Shown in pieces: positions 25,801 to 64,000 of a stretch of 64,000 nt of DNA. Where the stretch lies: the NCBI RefSeq assembly GCF_964275005.1, contig NC_092685.1, positions 30,304,366 to 30,368,365 on the forward strand, given 5' to 3'. The notes beneath the pieces are model-generated. The model saw only the letters and a list, made by a program, of their open reading frames with translations. It searched no databases and was not told the DNA's origin. The position numbers and the translations under genes are program-made. Each line of letters opens with the position of its first letter. The first letter of the stretch is position 1. The stretch comes from Diadema setosum (taxonomy: Eukaryota > Echinodermata > Echinoidea > Diadematoida > Diadematidae).

Positions 25801-27137
25801 GTATGATCCCAGTATCTTATACCAATTCGAATCACCTTGCTGTGTTTATCGCAGTCTCGATATAATTTCTTTTTTTTTAATGCCTCTTAAATCTTTTTCT
25901 GATCGGTGTGGCTGCTGACTCTCGACAGAATGCCTGTTGCGACCCAGGAACTGGCCTTTACAGTGGGCGAGGAGTTCGAGTTTTACCACTCTTTTCGGAA
26001 GATGACCATTCGACGTATTGCCAAGTAAGGAGCGAGTTGTTCACTTCATCCGGTCGTTCTTGCGATCATGCATGGTGTCACTTGAAGTTAGAAAATGGAC
26101 TATGAATACTGTTGGCAGCTAAGCAAGGGAAAGAAGCTCACCCGTATGATTATGTTCATGAACTAAACGGTGTTTATTTGTTTTTATACCTGTTGCTGTT
26201 GTTATTTAACTGATTGTTGCTGTTGGTTTTGTTATTGCTGGAGAAACATGAAAAAAGTCTAAACTGTAATATCGAAGCAACATTACCCGCAGAAGTTTTA
26301 GCCAGGATCGGATGAGTAAATTAAGTATTGAAGCAGTATGCGACATTTCGAATGCTGTATTTCCAGCATACAAGTATAAGATGTGTTGCATAACATGATA
26401 ATTTCACCTCATTAGTCATTGCCACCTTTTTGTACATAATTCATTCGTATCAACATACGTTTATTGCGGCAAATATGTCTATGTGTACACAAGCGTATAC
26501 AAAAGAAGATTCGAAAGACGATAAACAATAGAATTATTTCCTTATTCCTGTATCTACACGCGCTATGATAGGTGACTGTAGTTACCAATGTTACTGAATC
26601 TTGATTGGAACTTTTAAAGCTGAGAAAATAAAATGGCTGAACACCTGTTTTTCCTGTTGGCCAATGAAATGTCAATGTTCCAATTAAGCACAATTTCTCC
26701 TCAACTTGGATATTTTATCATAGCTACTACTAAAACACTGATCAATTAATTTGGTGCTTATTTACGTCGATGTAGGGCAATTTGTCAGTCAGTTGCATTG
26801 GATATAGTTATGGAATTTTCCTTGAACAACGATGTAGACTCATTATCATGGACTTTATTTTTCCTTCTAATCCCATTTGATGCCTGAACTTAAACCCTGT
26901 GTCATAGTTATAATCATCCTGTCCTTATTTCCGGTTGTAGCTGTATTGATTTGTTTTGTTTTGTTTTGTTTTTCTTCCAACGCCAGATGGGAGGGAACGG
27001 CTCTGTTGACGCTGCCGGTGAGCGATGATAATGATCCTACGGAGAGGAGAGAACTGGACGGCGAGTTCCTGGTCCTCACGCTGACTAAAGGAAGCGTCTC
27101 GACCAAACGATACTTCAAAAGGGCCACGAAGAAGTGA
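22690..27137 (+). CDS. FABP: FABP-C, complete three-exon lipid-binding protein gene (144 aa)
   Basis: Third tandem FABP/iLBP gene. Exon 1 (22690-22877) gives a short Ala/Glu-rich leader, then N-F-T-G-Y-W-K-L (11-18) and the lid, ending K-L-K-V in strand D. Exon 2 (25929-26024) carries L-A-F-T-V-G-E-E-F-E-F. Exon 3 (26987-27137) starts at K95/W96 and runs to TGA. Donors are GTAAGG, GTAAGG; acceptors CTCGACAG and AACGCCAG; both introns are phase 2. Total 144 aa, slightly longer than typical because of the leader and the D-D-N-D loop. The conserved Arg is R116 (E-R-R-E-L), and the C-terminal motif is R136-x-F138. Its intron positions differ from FABP-B's. A 3' UTR with a tandem duplication follows. 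Confidence 0.92.
24493..25754. mobile_element. DNA transposon with AGGTTTTCCCGGCCAATTTC ends (1.26 kb)
   Basis: Perfect 28-bp terminal inverted repeats, starting AGGTTTTCCCGGCCAATT, at 24493-24520 and 25727-25754. Next to each end, several hundred bases are filled with variants of CATTCAATTTAGCA or CATTCAAATTC on the left, mirrored as GAATTTGAATGA or CTAAATTGAATGA on the right. The centre (about 24830-25400) is unrelated and holds the small - strand frame described separately. No convincing target-site duplication was seen, so superfamily is open. It is a non-autonomous or decayed copy. Confidence 0.85.
25094..25237 (-). pseudogene. Helix-turn-helix-like fragment inside TIR element (47 aa)
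   Basis: ATG at 25237, stop at 25094. The first half (V-R-Y-R-R-I-S-Q-E-E-R-E-T-I-I-E-A-F-E-G) has the Arg-rich start and charged amphipathic helix seen at the DNA-binding N-terminus of many transposases (homeodomain-like helix-turn-helix). The second half is not recognisable and no catalytic domain follows. It lies in the middle of the TIR element, so it may be the residue of its transposase or a small DNA-binding protein. This is inference from sequence style. Confidence 0.4.
25929..26024 (+). CDS. FABP: FABP-C exon 2
   Basis: 96 bp, phase 2 in and out. It completes Ile63 and encodes residues 64-94 with T-V-G-E-E-F-E-F aligned to T-V-G-Q-D-F-Q-F of FABP-B. Bounded by CTCGACAG and AA|GTAAGG. 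Confidence 0.88.
26025..26986 (+). other. FABP-C intron 2
   Basis: A 0.96 kb phase-2 intron. The acceptor is preceded by a TTTTG pentamer run (about 26950-26971). No other feature seen. Confidence 0.8.
26987..27137 (+). CDS. FABP: FABP-C exon 3 (terminal)
   Basis: It completes Lys95 and encodes W96 to K144: W-E-G-T-A-L-L, an acidic loop, E-R-R-E-L-D-G, V-L-T-L-T-K-G-S-V-S-T, K-R-Y-F-K-R, ending A-T-K-K and TGA. Strong match to FABP C-terminal strands. Confidence 0.91.
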
Positions 27138-27274
27138 TCTACGATGTGCTTTTGTCTGTCAGTCAACCTCTCAAATATTCCCTTGTTCCCGTTCCGGCAC
27201 CTTCATGTGGACGTCGCTGACAATGACGGAATGGCCAAAAAAAAAAAAAAGTTTATTTCATCACATGAACGTTC

Positions 27275-27625
27275 TATTTGTTTCACGCCGGAGGGGCAAG
27301 GTTTCATTTAAACCATGAAGAGCAGCACATTGTACACTTTTTATGAAACATTTTTTTTTCTTTTTCCACTGATCTGATTGCAAAACACTATACTACCAGC
27401 ACCTTTTCTGTGGTCAGATTGTGACATTACAGGACCCCTCCCCCCCCCCCCCCCCCCAGATTTGTATCACGTCGGAGGGGCAAGGTTTCATGTAAACCAT
27501 GAAGAGCAGCACATTGTACACTTTTTATGAAACATTTTTTCTTTTTCCACTGATCTGATTGCAAAACACTACTACCAGCACCTTTTCTGTGGCCAGATTG
27601 TGATACAAATCTTGGGGGGGGGGGG
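27275..27625. repeat. Two-unit tandem duplication with poly-C/poly-G edges
   Basis: Unit 1 (about 27280-27440) and unit 2 (about 27469-27612) share nearly the whole sequence from GGAGGGGCAAGGTTTCAT through CACCTTTTCTGTGG. The second unit is bounded by an inverted repeat: poly-C then CAGATTTGTATCAC before it, and GTGATACAAATCT then poly-G after it. Confidence 0.85.
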
Positions 27626-27822
27626 ATGTAGTGTTTGATAACACTGTTGTTACACCACTCTTTGGAGCTCAGTACTAATTGATCACAGAAATGACGATTT
27701 GTTTTCCTTAAGTGTGTGTATAGGACATTATACCAACATCTATCATTTTTTTGAATCAGAATTAATTTGCATTAAAATGAACATGAATTACAAAGTGTCG
27801 AGTGATTTCTTTTTAATGTTTT

Positions 27823-27828
27823 AATAAA
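27823..27828 (+). terminator. Candidate poly(A) signal for FABP-C
   Basis: AATAAA about 690 nt after the stop, in AT-rich context. Motif evidence only. Confidence 0.5.
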
Positions 27829-28118
27829 CAGCATTTACATGTTTTCTGATGCATGTACACCTGTATTTCAGAGTAAAGTTACTTCAGATAACAAAAATAT
27901 TCTTGCATGATAATACCCGCACATAAGAAACTTGCTAAAAAAAAATAAGCAAAATCTACTTTATGGAGGTACATATATTACAGATTTCAAAATAATAATC
28001 TTTCACACAACACAGTACAATGAACATTATGTACAGTATAATACCAAGGGCAAGAACTTCATTGCACAAGTGACCATTATGAACATATTTATCTGCCTGT
28101 GGCCACCATTGCGGGTGC

Positions 28119-28347
28119 TGTTCGTTATTCCGAAGGTTCGTTATTCCGAAGGTTCGTTAATCCGAAACACACAAATTCCCTATATACCTAGATGTTCGTT
28201 AATCCGAAAATGAAAAAGGGTTCGTTAATCCGAACATTTGTGGCATTATTCCGAAGGTTCTATATTCCGAAGGTTCGTTAATTCGAAAATGAATTAGGGT
28301 TCGCTGTTCCGAAGGCTCGTTTATCCGAAAATGAAATAGGGTTCGTT
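28119..28347. repeat. TTCGTTATTCCGAAGG repeat element (copy 1)
   Basis: 16-bp units GGTTCGTTATTCCGAA and variants (TTAATCCGAA) repeat directly, separated by spacers such as AATGAAAAAGGG. Each unit is itself nearly palindromic (TTCG...CGAA). The same left end, GTGNTGTTCGTTATTCCGAA, begins the element at 36.2 kb. Confidence 0.85.
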
Positions 28348-29403
28348 ACATTTTTATGCAAGTATCGAATACAAACTGTGTGCACGTTCATGATTTATTG
28401 CACAAACAATTTAAAGAATGAAAACTTTTTCCACAATACCATGACCTACCTATTACCAGTGAGACATTAAGAGGCGGAGTTTAACATTCAAGCTGAACGA
28501 TTTCAGTTATCTGCGACACTGAGTTCTTGTCATGTGCTCTCAACCTTTCTAAAAGGCACAGCAAATCAAAATAACTGTACGAGCACAGCAATGAAGTTTG
28601 AATCAAAATTGGATTTTAAAAAAAACAAACAAAGAAATTATGAAATTTTACAAATTAGCTAATTTCTGCAAAACGATCCCCCAAATGGTTGATATGGATG
28701 TGCAAATGAGTGAGCTGATGATATCATAATCACAATTTTCCATTGATCATGCATGGACAAAAAAAAAAAAAAAAAAAAAACTGACAAAAATTTCAATTCT
28801 TCTTCTGTAAGGGCATAAAACAATGGTATTCACAAAGGATGAACTTTGATTTAATGATCAGCTACAGACTTACATTAGAATTTGAGACTTGGGCATGATT
28901 GCATTTGAACAAGACTATATAAAAAAAAAACCACGAAAATTTCAATATTTTATGTTCAAACTATATGTCAAGTTGTGAGGCTATGATACCATCAACTCAT
29001 TTGCATATTCGTATCGGGTGCTGAAGACTGTTTGGTGAACATCGGCAAAACTTCTCAATTTCATAACTTCCGTCAAAATCTTTGCTGCTCAGTCATAACA
29101 ACACACATTGATATGTTTACAACAACTTTCCTTTTTTCATTTAACATCAAAAAGGGTAAATATTGAGGAGATCTGTGCGCTGGTCAGTGGGGAAACTGGT
29201 GAGGCCATTAAATCATCACTTCATCCACCTTGCACTTACACTACATATTACGGCTAATGCTAATTTTATGCGTGAAAACATGCCAGCTTTGTCTTAAGCC
29301 TAATCCTATGTCTGATTTTGATGAAACTTCCTACCACTTGATTTGATTATAGGGGCCTACTCTATTTCATACAGAGCAATAATCTGTACTCAAGTAATCA
29401 TGT

Positions 29404-29437
<34 letters not shown>

Positions 29438-29643
29438 ACACACACACACACACTAAATCAATTATATGCAAGAACTGGCAAGGGAACAAAAAACACATTA
29501 TGCATAGCAAAAGCACCACTAATAATTCATGAGTATCATTATCTTTATCACTTTAGATTGATAATATCTTCAATATCAACAATGTCGACATCATTTCATC
29601 TCCATGAAGAGAGAAGAATATTGCAATGTTGACTACTCTGAGC
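28348..29643. other. Intergenic between FABP-C and NXPE
   Basis: AT-rich sequence with an A-run (28760-28780), a (CA)n microsatellite at 29405-29453, and stretches near 28690-28740 and 28975-29060 that resemble the dispersed repeat near 10.0-10.3 kb. No gene seen. Confidence 0.5.
29405..29453. repeat. (CA)n microsatellite
   Basis: CA units with one CCCA interruption near the middle. Seen directly. Confidence 0.95.
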
Positions 29644-29649
29644 TTTATT
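29644..29649 (-). terminator. Candidate poly(A) signal for NXPE gene
   Basis: TTTATT on + (AATAAA on -), about 435 nt beyond the NXPE stop codon. Motif evidence only. Confidence 0.4.
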
Positions 29650-30002
29650 TCTCAACTTCTCCTGACTGCATCTTAGTTGAAATGTTCCTTGTCTCCTCCT
29701 TAGCATGACCACTGGTACTACCAACAATAGCTCTACATGAACTACACAGTCATCACTCCTATATCATTATTTTACTGTCACTGCCCTCACATGCATTGTA
29801 CATATCCACAACTACTGAAGACATTACTGGATAAACTGTAGTTGAACAACTTCATTTAAGAGAAGGGAAGGCATAATTTTGATATGCACCCAGTATTGCC
29901 ATGAATGGACAAAATGTGTTTGATTGTACAGTCTTATGGTCACACTATTGCACCATGGTAGTTCATATACACACATGCATGCACGGATACATGCACACAT
30001 GT

Positions 30003-30035
30003 ACACACACACACACACACATACACACACACACG
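30003..30035. repeat. (CA)n microsatellite in NXPE 3' UTR
   Basis: CA units within the presumed NXPE 3' UTR (GT on the transcript strand). Confidence 0.9.
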
Positions 30036-30082
30036 CATAAACAAGTAAACAAGATTGCGAAAATCAATTGCACAGTCATTCA

Positions 30083-58851
<28,769 letters not shown>

Positions 58852-59180
58852 CTGTTAATAGAGAAATGAAATGAAAATTATTACATCTGTTTGAATGAAC
58901 TAATGGTTGTTAATCTAATGAGCTAGAAAAGACATTGATGCACAGAGAATCGTTTTGTGTTTGAAACAGATACATCCTCACGAAATCTCACAAATCACAA
59001 GCACATATTATATGCAAATGTACAAAGGCAAACATGCCTGTGTACATCTTCTTCTTCTTCTTCTATTTATTCTGCCTCCTTCAATCCTGAAGATTCTTGC
59101 AGATTTACATGTGTGTGTGCGTATCACAAGGGCACCTGAGTGTGCAGTGCCTGGATGCAAGGTGCATATATACATGGTGC

Positions 59181-59217
<37 letters not shown>

Positions 59218-59227
59218 GTTGCTCAAT
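58852..59227. other. Upstream intron of NXPE
   Basis: A CTT triplet run lies near 59047-59064, and a pure A-run at 59187-59216 sits beside the LINE fragment. No upstream NXPE exon was recognised here or further right. Confidence 0.5.
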
Positions 59228-59353
59228 TTACTCCACATCTTCCGTTAGGCGATGACGGAAGACCTCTACAGACGGTGCCAGGATGACCACTTGGGGCAGG
59301 CTGTTCCACTGCCGTACTGGGCTCACATGGGTAAATAATTCCCCATAGAGACG
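59228..59353 (-). pseudogene. LINE ORF2 C-terminal fragment
   Basis: 41 codons to TAA on the - strand, with the R-Q-W-N-S-L-P...V-E-V-F-R-H-R-L pattern shared by ORF2 C-termini of many non-LTR retrotransposons. It differs from the LINE at 31.9-35.8 kb (W-N-S-L-P is common to both but the neighbours differ), so it is a separate, 5'-truncated insertion. On its downstream side (lower coordinates) a run of T on the - strand follows. Confidence 0.7.
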
Positions 59354-60430
59354 TGTGTTAAAATTCAAATTTCAAAAAATTCCGTAAAATAGCTGGGAGA
59401 AATGAGGTGTTTCATCTTCACTAACCTGAATAAGTGAGATATTACCTTTCATCCATCAGATTGCCAGGGTGGGTTGTTCTGCTCTAATTCTGTCCAGGGG
59501 TCCGCAAAGCCAGACTACGAGTTCTTGTCACTCAAAAACTCACCTATTTTCCGTACACGTACCCAATGAAATATAGTCCCCTCAAATTCCATCAGAAAAG
59601 CTTTCATCTTCCAACCAAACTGCAGTTTGTAGAGGAATTCATACTCAATATCTACAGCTATTCAGTTTTTTGCCAAACTACATCACTGATTTTTAATTAA
59701 TTTTTTTCTTCATTTATTTTGGTATCTTTGGTACGAATTTGTGAAGGGGTCTGGGACAGTCCATTTTATTTACAGGTGTGAGCCCTATACTGTGCGAGGA
59801 AAGAAGGACTGTTTATGTGATTGTTGTTCTGTCCTGGAGATGGGGACCAGATATCACACACGTACATAAATGTACATACACATACTTCCGAATTAGAAAG
59901 CATCAACCTGGTTTGATTGAAAATAACATAGTCTTCGATCATTCTATCCAATGTGGTGTGTCCCTCACTGAACTAAATCTATGGAAACCAACATTTTTTG
60001 CAGATATATAATGTATATAATAATATGGGGAAGAGTCGAGCTACCTTTTGAATACTTTAAATAGACCTTGATGCAACTTATTTGTGGTATTCTTTCAGTG
60101 TATGCTATTATAAACTACCTAATACTTCTTCTTCAGAGGTGCTACAAACTATCATTCCTTACCTATTCATGTAAAAAAATTTGTTTAGTTTTCAATTAGA
60201 AAGGGACAGGAGACAGACTTTTCTCCCATTTCCAGGATTCTGGACCTGTTAAAAGTTATTTATGAACACAACGGTGGAAATTTGATCAAAATTTGATAAA
60301 TATGAAGGAAGTTATGCAATTGTGTGATGGAGTTTCACTCATTTTCACCCAAAACAAGTTCTAGACCAGTCAATATGAAGTTTTCCCAGTTTATTTCCAC
60401 ACATTATACCAAATTTATTATATTATCATT
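59354..60430. other. No gene recognised
   Basis: AT-rich sequence with no splice-flanked exon of known family. If the NXPE start exon is within the window it may be anywhere from here to the right edge. Confidence 0.45.
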
Positions 60431-60439
60431 AGACTTACA

Positions 60440-60848
60440 CCTGATACACATTTTAAGCTAAGTTTTGGTAACCTAACTTTGACTTTTATCGTTTCATGCA
60501 TTTTTTAAAAAATTCCATTCCAACCATTCCACCAAATTATATCACTATTGCACTTCTAACTGATGTTATGGCACAAGAATGACATTTCGTACTACAGTGA
60601 CCTTTGACCCATCACTACAGTCATGTTCATGCAACTGGTTGCTGTTATTGTCCATCCTATCCACTCAATTTACATTATCACTGGACATTCAAAGTGGAAG
60701 TAAAGACTTAAATTTGTTACATTCTTCTTCCTACATTATGGCAACCTCTGACTTTGACCTTTGACCACTTTGATTTCATGGAAGTAATTGTCCATTTACT
60801 TCTACAATTCACCATGAAATTACTGGACAATAAAAATGAAGCCAAAGC

Positions 60849-60916
<68 letters not shown>

Positions 60917-60975
60917 TTTTCAGCTAAAGTTTGGTGACCTTTGACCATGAGGACTTAATGCCCAAAACTTTATTA
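60440..60975. repeat. Dispersed repeat with TGACCTTTGACC words
   Basis: GTGACCTTTGACC or TTTGACCTTTGACC occurs at about 60598, 60753 and 60937, each in a similar setting (GGCAACC/GGTGACC before, then an ATG/CATTAC stretch and a Y-rich spacer). Spacing of about 155-185 bp suggests decayed tandem units. A (TA)n run interrupts the last one. Confidence 0.6.
60851..60914. repeat. (TA)n microsatellite
   Basis: About 32 uninterrupted TA units. Confidence 0.95.
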
Positions 60976-61698
60976 ATGCATCCTACACCTCAAGAACAAG
61001 GTACCAAGAAAATCCAACAAGCAGTTACCTTGTCACCTAGTTCACTTGTTACGTACCTTTCCTCACATCCTGCAGAGTGCTATGGTCATGGTTCACTCGC
61101 ATCTGATGAGGTTACTGCATACATGAACGCTCTTTCACACTAAGCACACAGATTGTTTTGTATGGCTCATCATCATATACCCATACACATGACTTGATTC
61201 TATTGTTCAGTTTTCCCCTTGGAAGCATTCTAGTTGTGCTGTATTTGTCATGCCTTTGTCTTTTCAAGTCAGAAATTTAATGTTTAGCTTATGAAATAAG
61301 TGTACTTTGCACTAGAGAACTCACTGAGAACACTAATGGTTAGTTGTCTCATGCACACTCCACTAGTCATCACTTTATTATCACCTCATGATTTTGCCAT
61401 AAAATTTTTGCTGAATTGTGTTTACAAAACAGAATGACGTAAAGGAAATGTATTAAGAGAGCTATCTGCATTGTTTACATTATAGAGCAAGTAAGATGTA
61501 GAAAAAAAAAACACCGCAAATTTGCAAAGATAGTGTTGTCTTTACAAGTGTTTCTTTATCAATCTCGTGTGTAACACAATCTATAGCAAGGAAGCATCTT
61601 AGAGCAGAGTACACATCTTATTTGCATGGATTAATAAACTCAAACATGCTTTATTTGACTATCAACAAAATATCACAATATTGATGCAATAAGACAAG
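60976..61698. other. No gene recognised
   Basis: An open frame continues from 60931 to 61143 (70 codons) without recognisable motif. I regard it as chance. Otherwise AT-rich. Confidence 0.45.
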
Positions 61699-61700
61699 TA

Positions 61701-61867
61701 CAGTGGACTCCCATTATACCGAAGTCCTCGGGTCTGGTAGTTTTCTTGGATCGTTATAGCGAAATTTCGTTATAACCGAACAAATAAACAATAGAATAAA
61801 TAGAGCGTATACTTCATAACCTGAACTTCGTTACAACCGGCTTGTTCATCATAATGGGAGTGCACTG
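61701..61867. mobile_element. pogo/mariner-like MITE, CAGTGGACTCCCATTAT ends, TA duplication
   Basis: Left end CAGTGGACTCCCATTAT at 61701; right end (complement) CAGTGCACTCCCATTAT ending at 61867. TA flanks both sides. The interior carries CGTTATAGCGAAATTTCGTT palindromic words and no coding frame. CAGT ends and TA duplication are typical of Tc1/mariner/pogo elements. Confidence 0.85.
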
Positions 61868-63050
61868 TAACGTAATCTATCAATAATTGTTGAATCTGGC
61901 CTAAAGAATCTAAATAAATTCACACAAATTCCTTTTCAAATATAAGAACAGGGGGGTTTCATCAGGTACCATCTATTATACAGTTGTAAATGTTTTATTT
62001 CTTAAAAATCTTTGCTAACAAATGAAAGTGATTTCAGTAGGATTCAATATACATTGAAGGACGAGGCCTGTTTACCATTGTATTAGAATAATATGGATAT
62101 TTTTTCCTCAAAGGACAAATCTATTCACCTGCTCATACATGATAATTCTTGGAATGCACACTGCATGCATTAGTGAATTGTGGCCATGTTGGGCAAGCCT
62201 TGGGCAAACTTTCTAGTTGTCATTAAATGGACAGTTTTTTGTTATGTATACAGGTGTGTAAAAAATGAATTTGTCCGTTAGCTATCAACTCATCAAGTTC
62301 AAGAAACAATATTTCTTGGGTTTGGTGCTGTATACCATAATGATTTTACCATTCATTGCTACTGTTGCATAAAACTAAAACAAAATATTATTTTTTCCAT
62401 TTTGAGCCTTTTGTTGAACACAAGTTTGTGATTGGTTGCAGAATTGCTAATAGCCTATGAATGGCTAAATCTATAACAGACTTTTAAACAAGCTACACAA
62501 TATAAAAGAAGACATTGATTTCTGTTCTTCTGGTATATTGTATACTTAATTGTAAAATCTTTTTTTTTTTCAGCAAATTTAGCTAGTTCCATCTAAACTT
62601 TTTCTGATGTTAACTACTGTCATGTGAAATTCAAAGGTGCCAACTGTAATGAAGGTAAGATGATAATTCATGCTGCAAAATTCCCTAGAACTTATTGGGT
62701 TAAGTGAATAGCATGTAGGATATGCGTATAATTTCTCAGGTGTTGAGTGTTTTGTGCCACAGGGGCTTCAAGAAGGCACACTTCTGAAGACCAGAGTGAA
62801 TACACATTAAAACCATTTAATTGAAACATTTAAAAAGCATTTGAAGTCATAATATTATGTTCGCATCTTCGTTTGATAGAATATTTGTTGACTCTTCTTG
62901 GTATATATTTCTGACTCTTCTTGGTATATATTTCTATCTCTTCCTTGTTCTTCAACTTTCATACTTATGTACAACGTACAATATTATGTTATTCTCTCTA
63001 TATGTCCCTCTGCACCTCTGCACCTTAGTGGTATAAGGTTAGAGTAAAGA
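61868..63050. other. No gene recognised
   Basis: AT-rich, with the 22-bp phrase around TGACTCTTCTTGGTATATAT tandemly duplicated at about 62889-62933. No coding signal. Confidence 0.45.
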
Positions 63051-63118
63051 TTAGGGTTAGGGTTAGGATTGGGCTGTGGATTAGGATTAGGGTTAGGGTA
63101 AGGGAAAGGGTAAGGGGT
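63051..63118. repeat. Interstitial telomere-like TTAGGG repeats
   Basis: TTAGGG and one-base variants (TTAGGA, AAGGG) repeat from 63051 to about 63118, followed by a GGGGTAATTGCCC direct pair (63115-63141). TTAGGG is the common metazoan telomere unit. Here it is degenerate and internal. Confidence 0.75.
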
Positions 63119-64000
63119 AATTGCCCAGGGGTAATTGCCCTAGACCCCCTCAGTATATATGGGCCACTATCAATGGCGCATGAATGCTGGACTTAGTATT
63201 ATCATTGTTATTATGCCAAAACATGTCTTTGTGTTGTACGATATGCTCTGATCACACAGTACATGCTTTTGCGTTGTTTGTTTGTGAGACTAAACTTGAC
63301 TTCTGAATCCAATAGGGCTATACTCTCTGTGACCTCTGATACTCTACTTCCACTACTAGTCAACATCATTCTTTCATTCAACAGGATAAATGCAATGCTG
63401 GAGTGGTTCATAATGCAGTGTCAAACCAACATGATCACTGCATAATCTACATGTAGGGCCTATGTTTAATCAGGGAGGTGGGACTTGTCAAAAGTCCCAC
63501 CTCCTTGGTTTAATTAACTAACTTCACAGTGAATGCTTTGACACTTGCTCCTTCAGGGAAGTGGGACTTGGTTCCTTTCAGGTGTAATGCATGAACTGGA
63601 CTCATGATAATGACAGTTGACTATTAAGGGGTCTAGGAACATTTTTGTTTTGCTTTGTTTGCCTGTTTGGGTTTTTTTTTTTTTTTTTTGAGGGGGTGGG
63701 GGATAGGAAAAATCAAAGGACGGAACCTTCATTCAGGAAGTCATGGGTATTATTTCTCTTTTTTTTAAGACCCCAAAAATCAAAGGGGGGGGGGCAGTTG
63801 TGATTTTCTCCAGGGAAACTGTAGTACCATATATCCTGTTTTTATAACACAGCTTTGTACTGACACAAGCAGTTCACACAAGCAGGAAATGCAAAATCAA
63901 GATCAAGCCAGCAGCGAATGCAGTTGCTAAGGAGTCGGGCAATACCCATCCATGCCTTTGCCTACAAGATTACTAATAACCGTCTGCTTGTGTGGTGATG
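63119..64000. other. Right edge, no gene recognised
   Basis: It contains a 13-bp-arm hairpin (63474-63504), T-run/G-run patches (63671-63703, 63785-63793) and no exon I can assign. The sequence runs off the window. Confidence 0.45.
63474..63504. repeat. Perfect 13-bp hairpin GGAGGTGGGACTT
   Basis: Arms 63474-63486 and 63492-63504, with a 5-nt loop. A third, direct copy (GGGAAGTGGGACTTGG) follows at about 63556. Confidence 0.85.

Larger units (their letters stand above)
22878..25928 (+). other. FABP-C intron 1
   Basis: A 3.05 kb phase-2 intron. It hosts a T-run/G-run junction (about 23657-23678), a C-run/CA repeat (24239-24290), an AAC triplet run (about 24305-24330) and a complete TIR element (24493-25754). 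Confidence 0.8.
27138..27828 (+). other. FABP-C 3' UTR
   Basis: Sequence from the stop to the first canonical AATAAA at 27823. It contains an A-run (27236-27251) and a 0.34 kb segment made of two near-identical units. Confidence 0.55.

Noticed and set aside
28119-28347. CRISPR-like array (regular repeats with spacers)
   Set aside because: Eukaryotic context, 16-bp near-palindromic units of variable spacing, and matching copies elsewhere in the window show a transposon-type repeat.

Overview
This is a eukaryotic, animal genomic window: genes are split by long introns, the background is AT-rich, microsatellites of (CA)n, (TA)n and (GTT)n are frequent, G or C homopolymers run to 10-20 bases, and many small inverted-repeat transposons are present. 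Several dispersed repeats (ends such as GGGCCCTGTTTTAT, CAGGCCCGTAGCCAGG, TGAAACGTTTTG, plus TGACCTTTGACC words) and the gene families suggest a marine invertebrate deuterostome. An echinoderm, perhaps sea-urchin-like, is my best guess, inferred from repeat style and not proven.

Genes. Left third, + strand: a tandem cluster of three intracellular fatty-acid/retinoid-binding protein (FABP/iLBP) genes. FABP-A is represented only by its last exon (3270-3396). FABP-B has two exons (13369-13658, 15849-15966; 135 aa). FABP-C has three exons (22690-22877, 25929-26024, 26987-27137; 144 aa). All visible splice junctions are phase 2, but intron positions differ between genes. Right half, - strand: one NXPE-family gene (neurexophilin-like plus PC-esterase/SGNH domain). 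Its exons are 58489-58851, 56886-57028, 53365-53628 and a terminal exon ending at 30083. It runs tail-to-tail with FABP-C, and its 22.5 kb last intron is a reservoir of repeats. The 5' exon(s) were not found.

Repeats. The NXPE intron holds a decayed CR1/L2-like LINE (about 31.9-35.8 kb), segmental duplications (37.9-39.3 with 44.0-45.5 kb; 46.4-48.1 with 50.5-52.2 kb), and three copies of a Harbinger-like element. One of those copies carries a nested MITE and a 35-bp perfect palindrome flanked by an exact 8-bp duplication. Two CpG-rich arrays with an exact 10-bp register (36.8-37.0 and 52.5-52.8 kb, in opposite orientation) and one with an about 11-bp register (4.4-4.7 kb) stand out from the background. 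Other DNA transposons with clear ends lie at 18625-20036, 24493-25754 (with a small helix-turn-helix-like reading frame), 53745-56068 (5-bp duplication) and 61701-61867 (TA duplication).

No CRISPR array, operon, rRNA or complete tRNA gene was seen. The only tRNA-like sequence is a 3' half at 16967-17020 (- strand). Exon boundaries come from reading splice signals and frame by eye. Repeat ends come from eye alignment, and no alignment software or database search was used.
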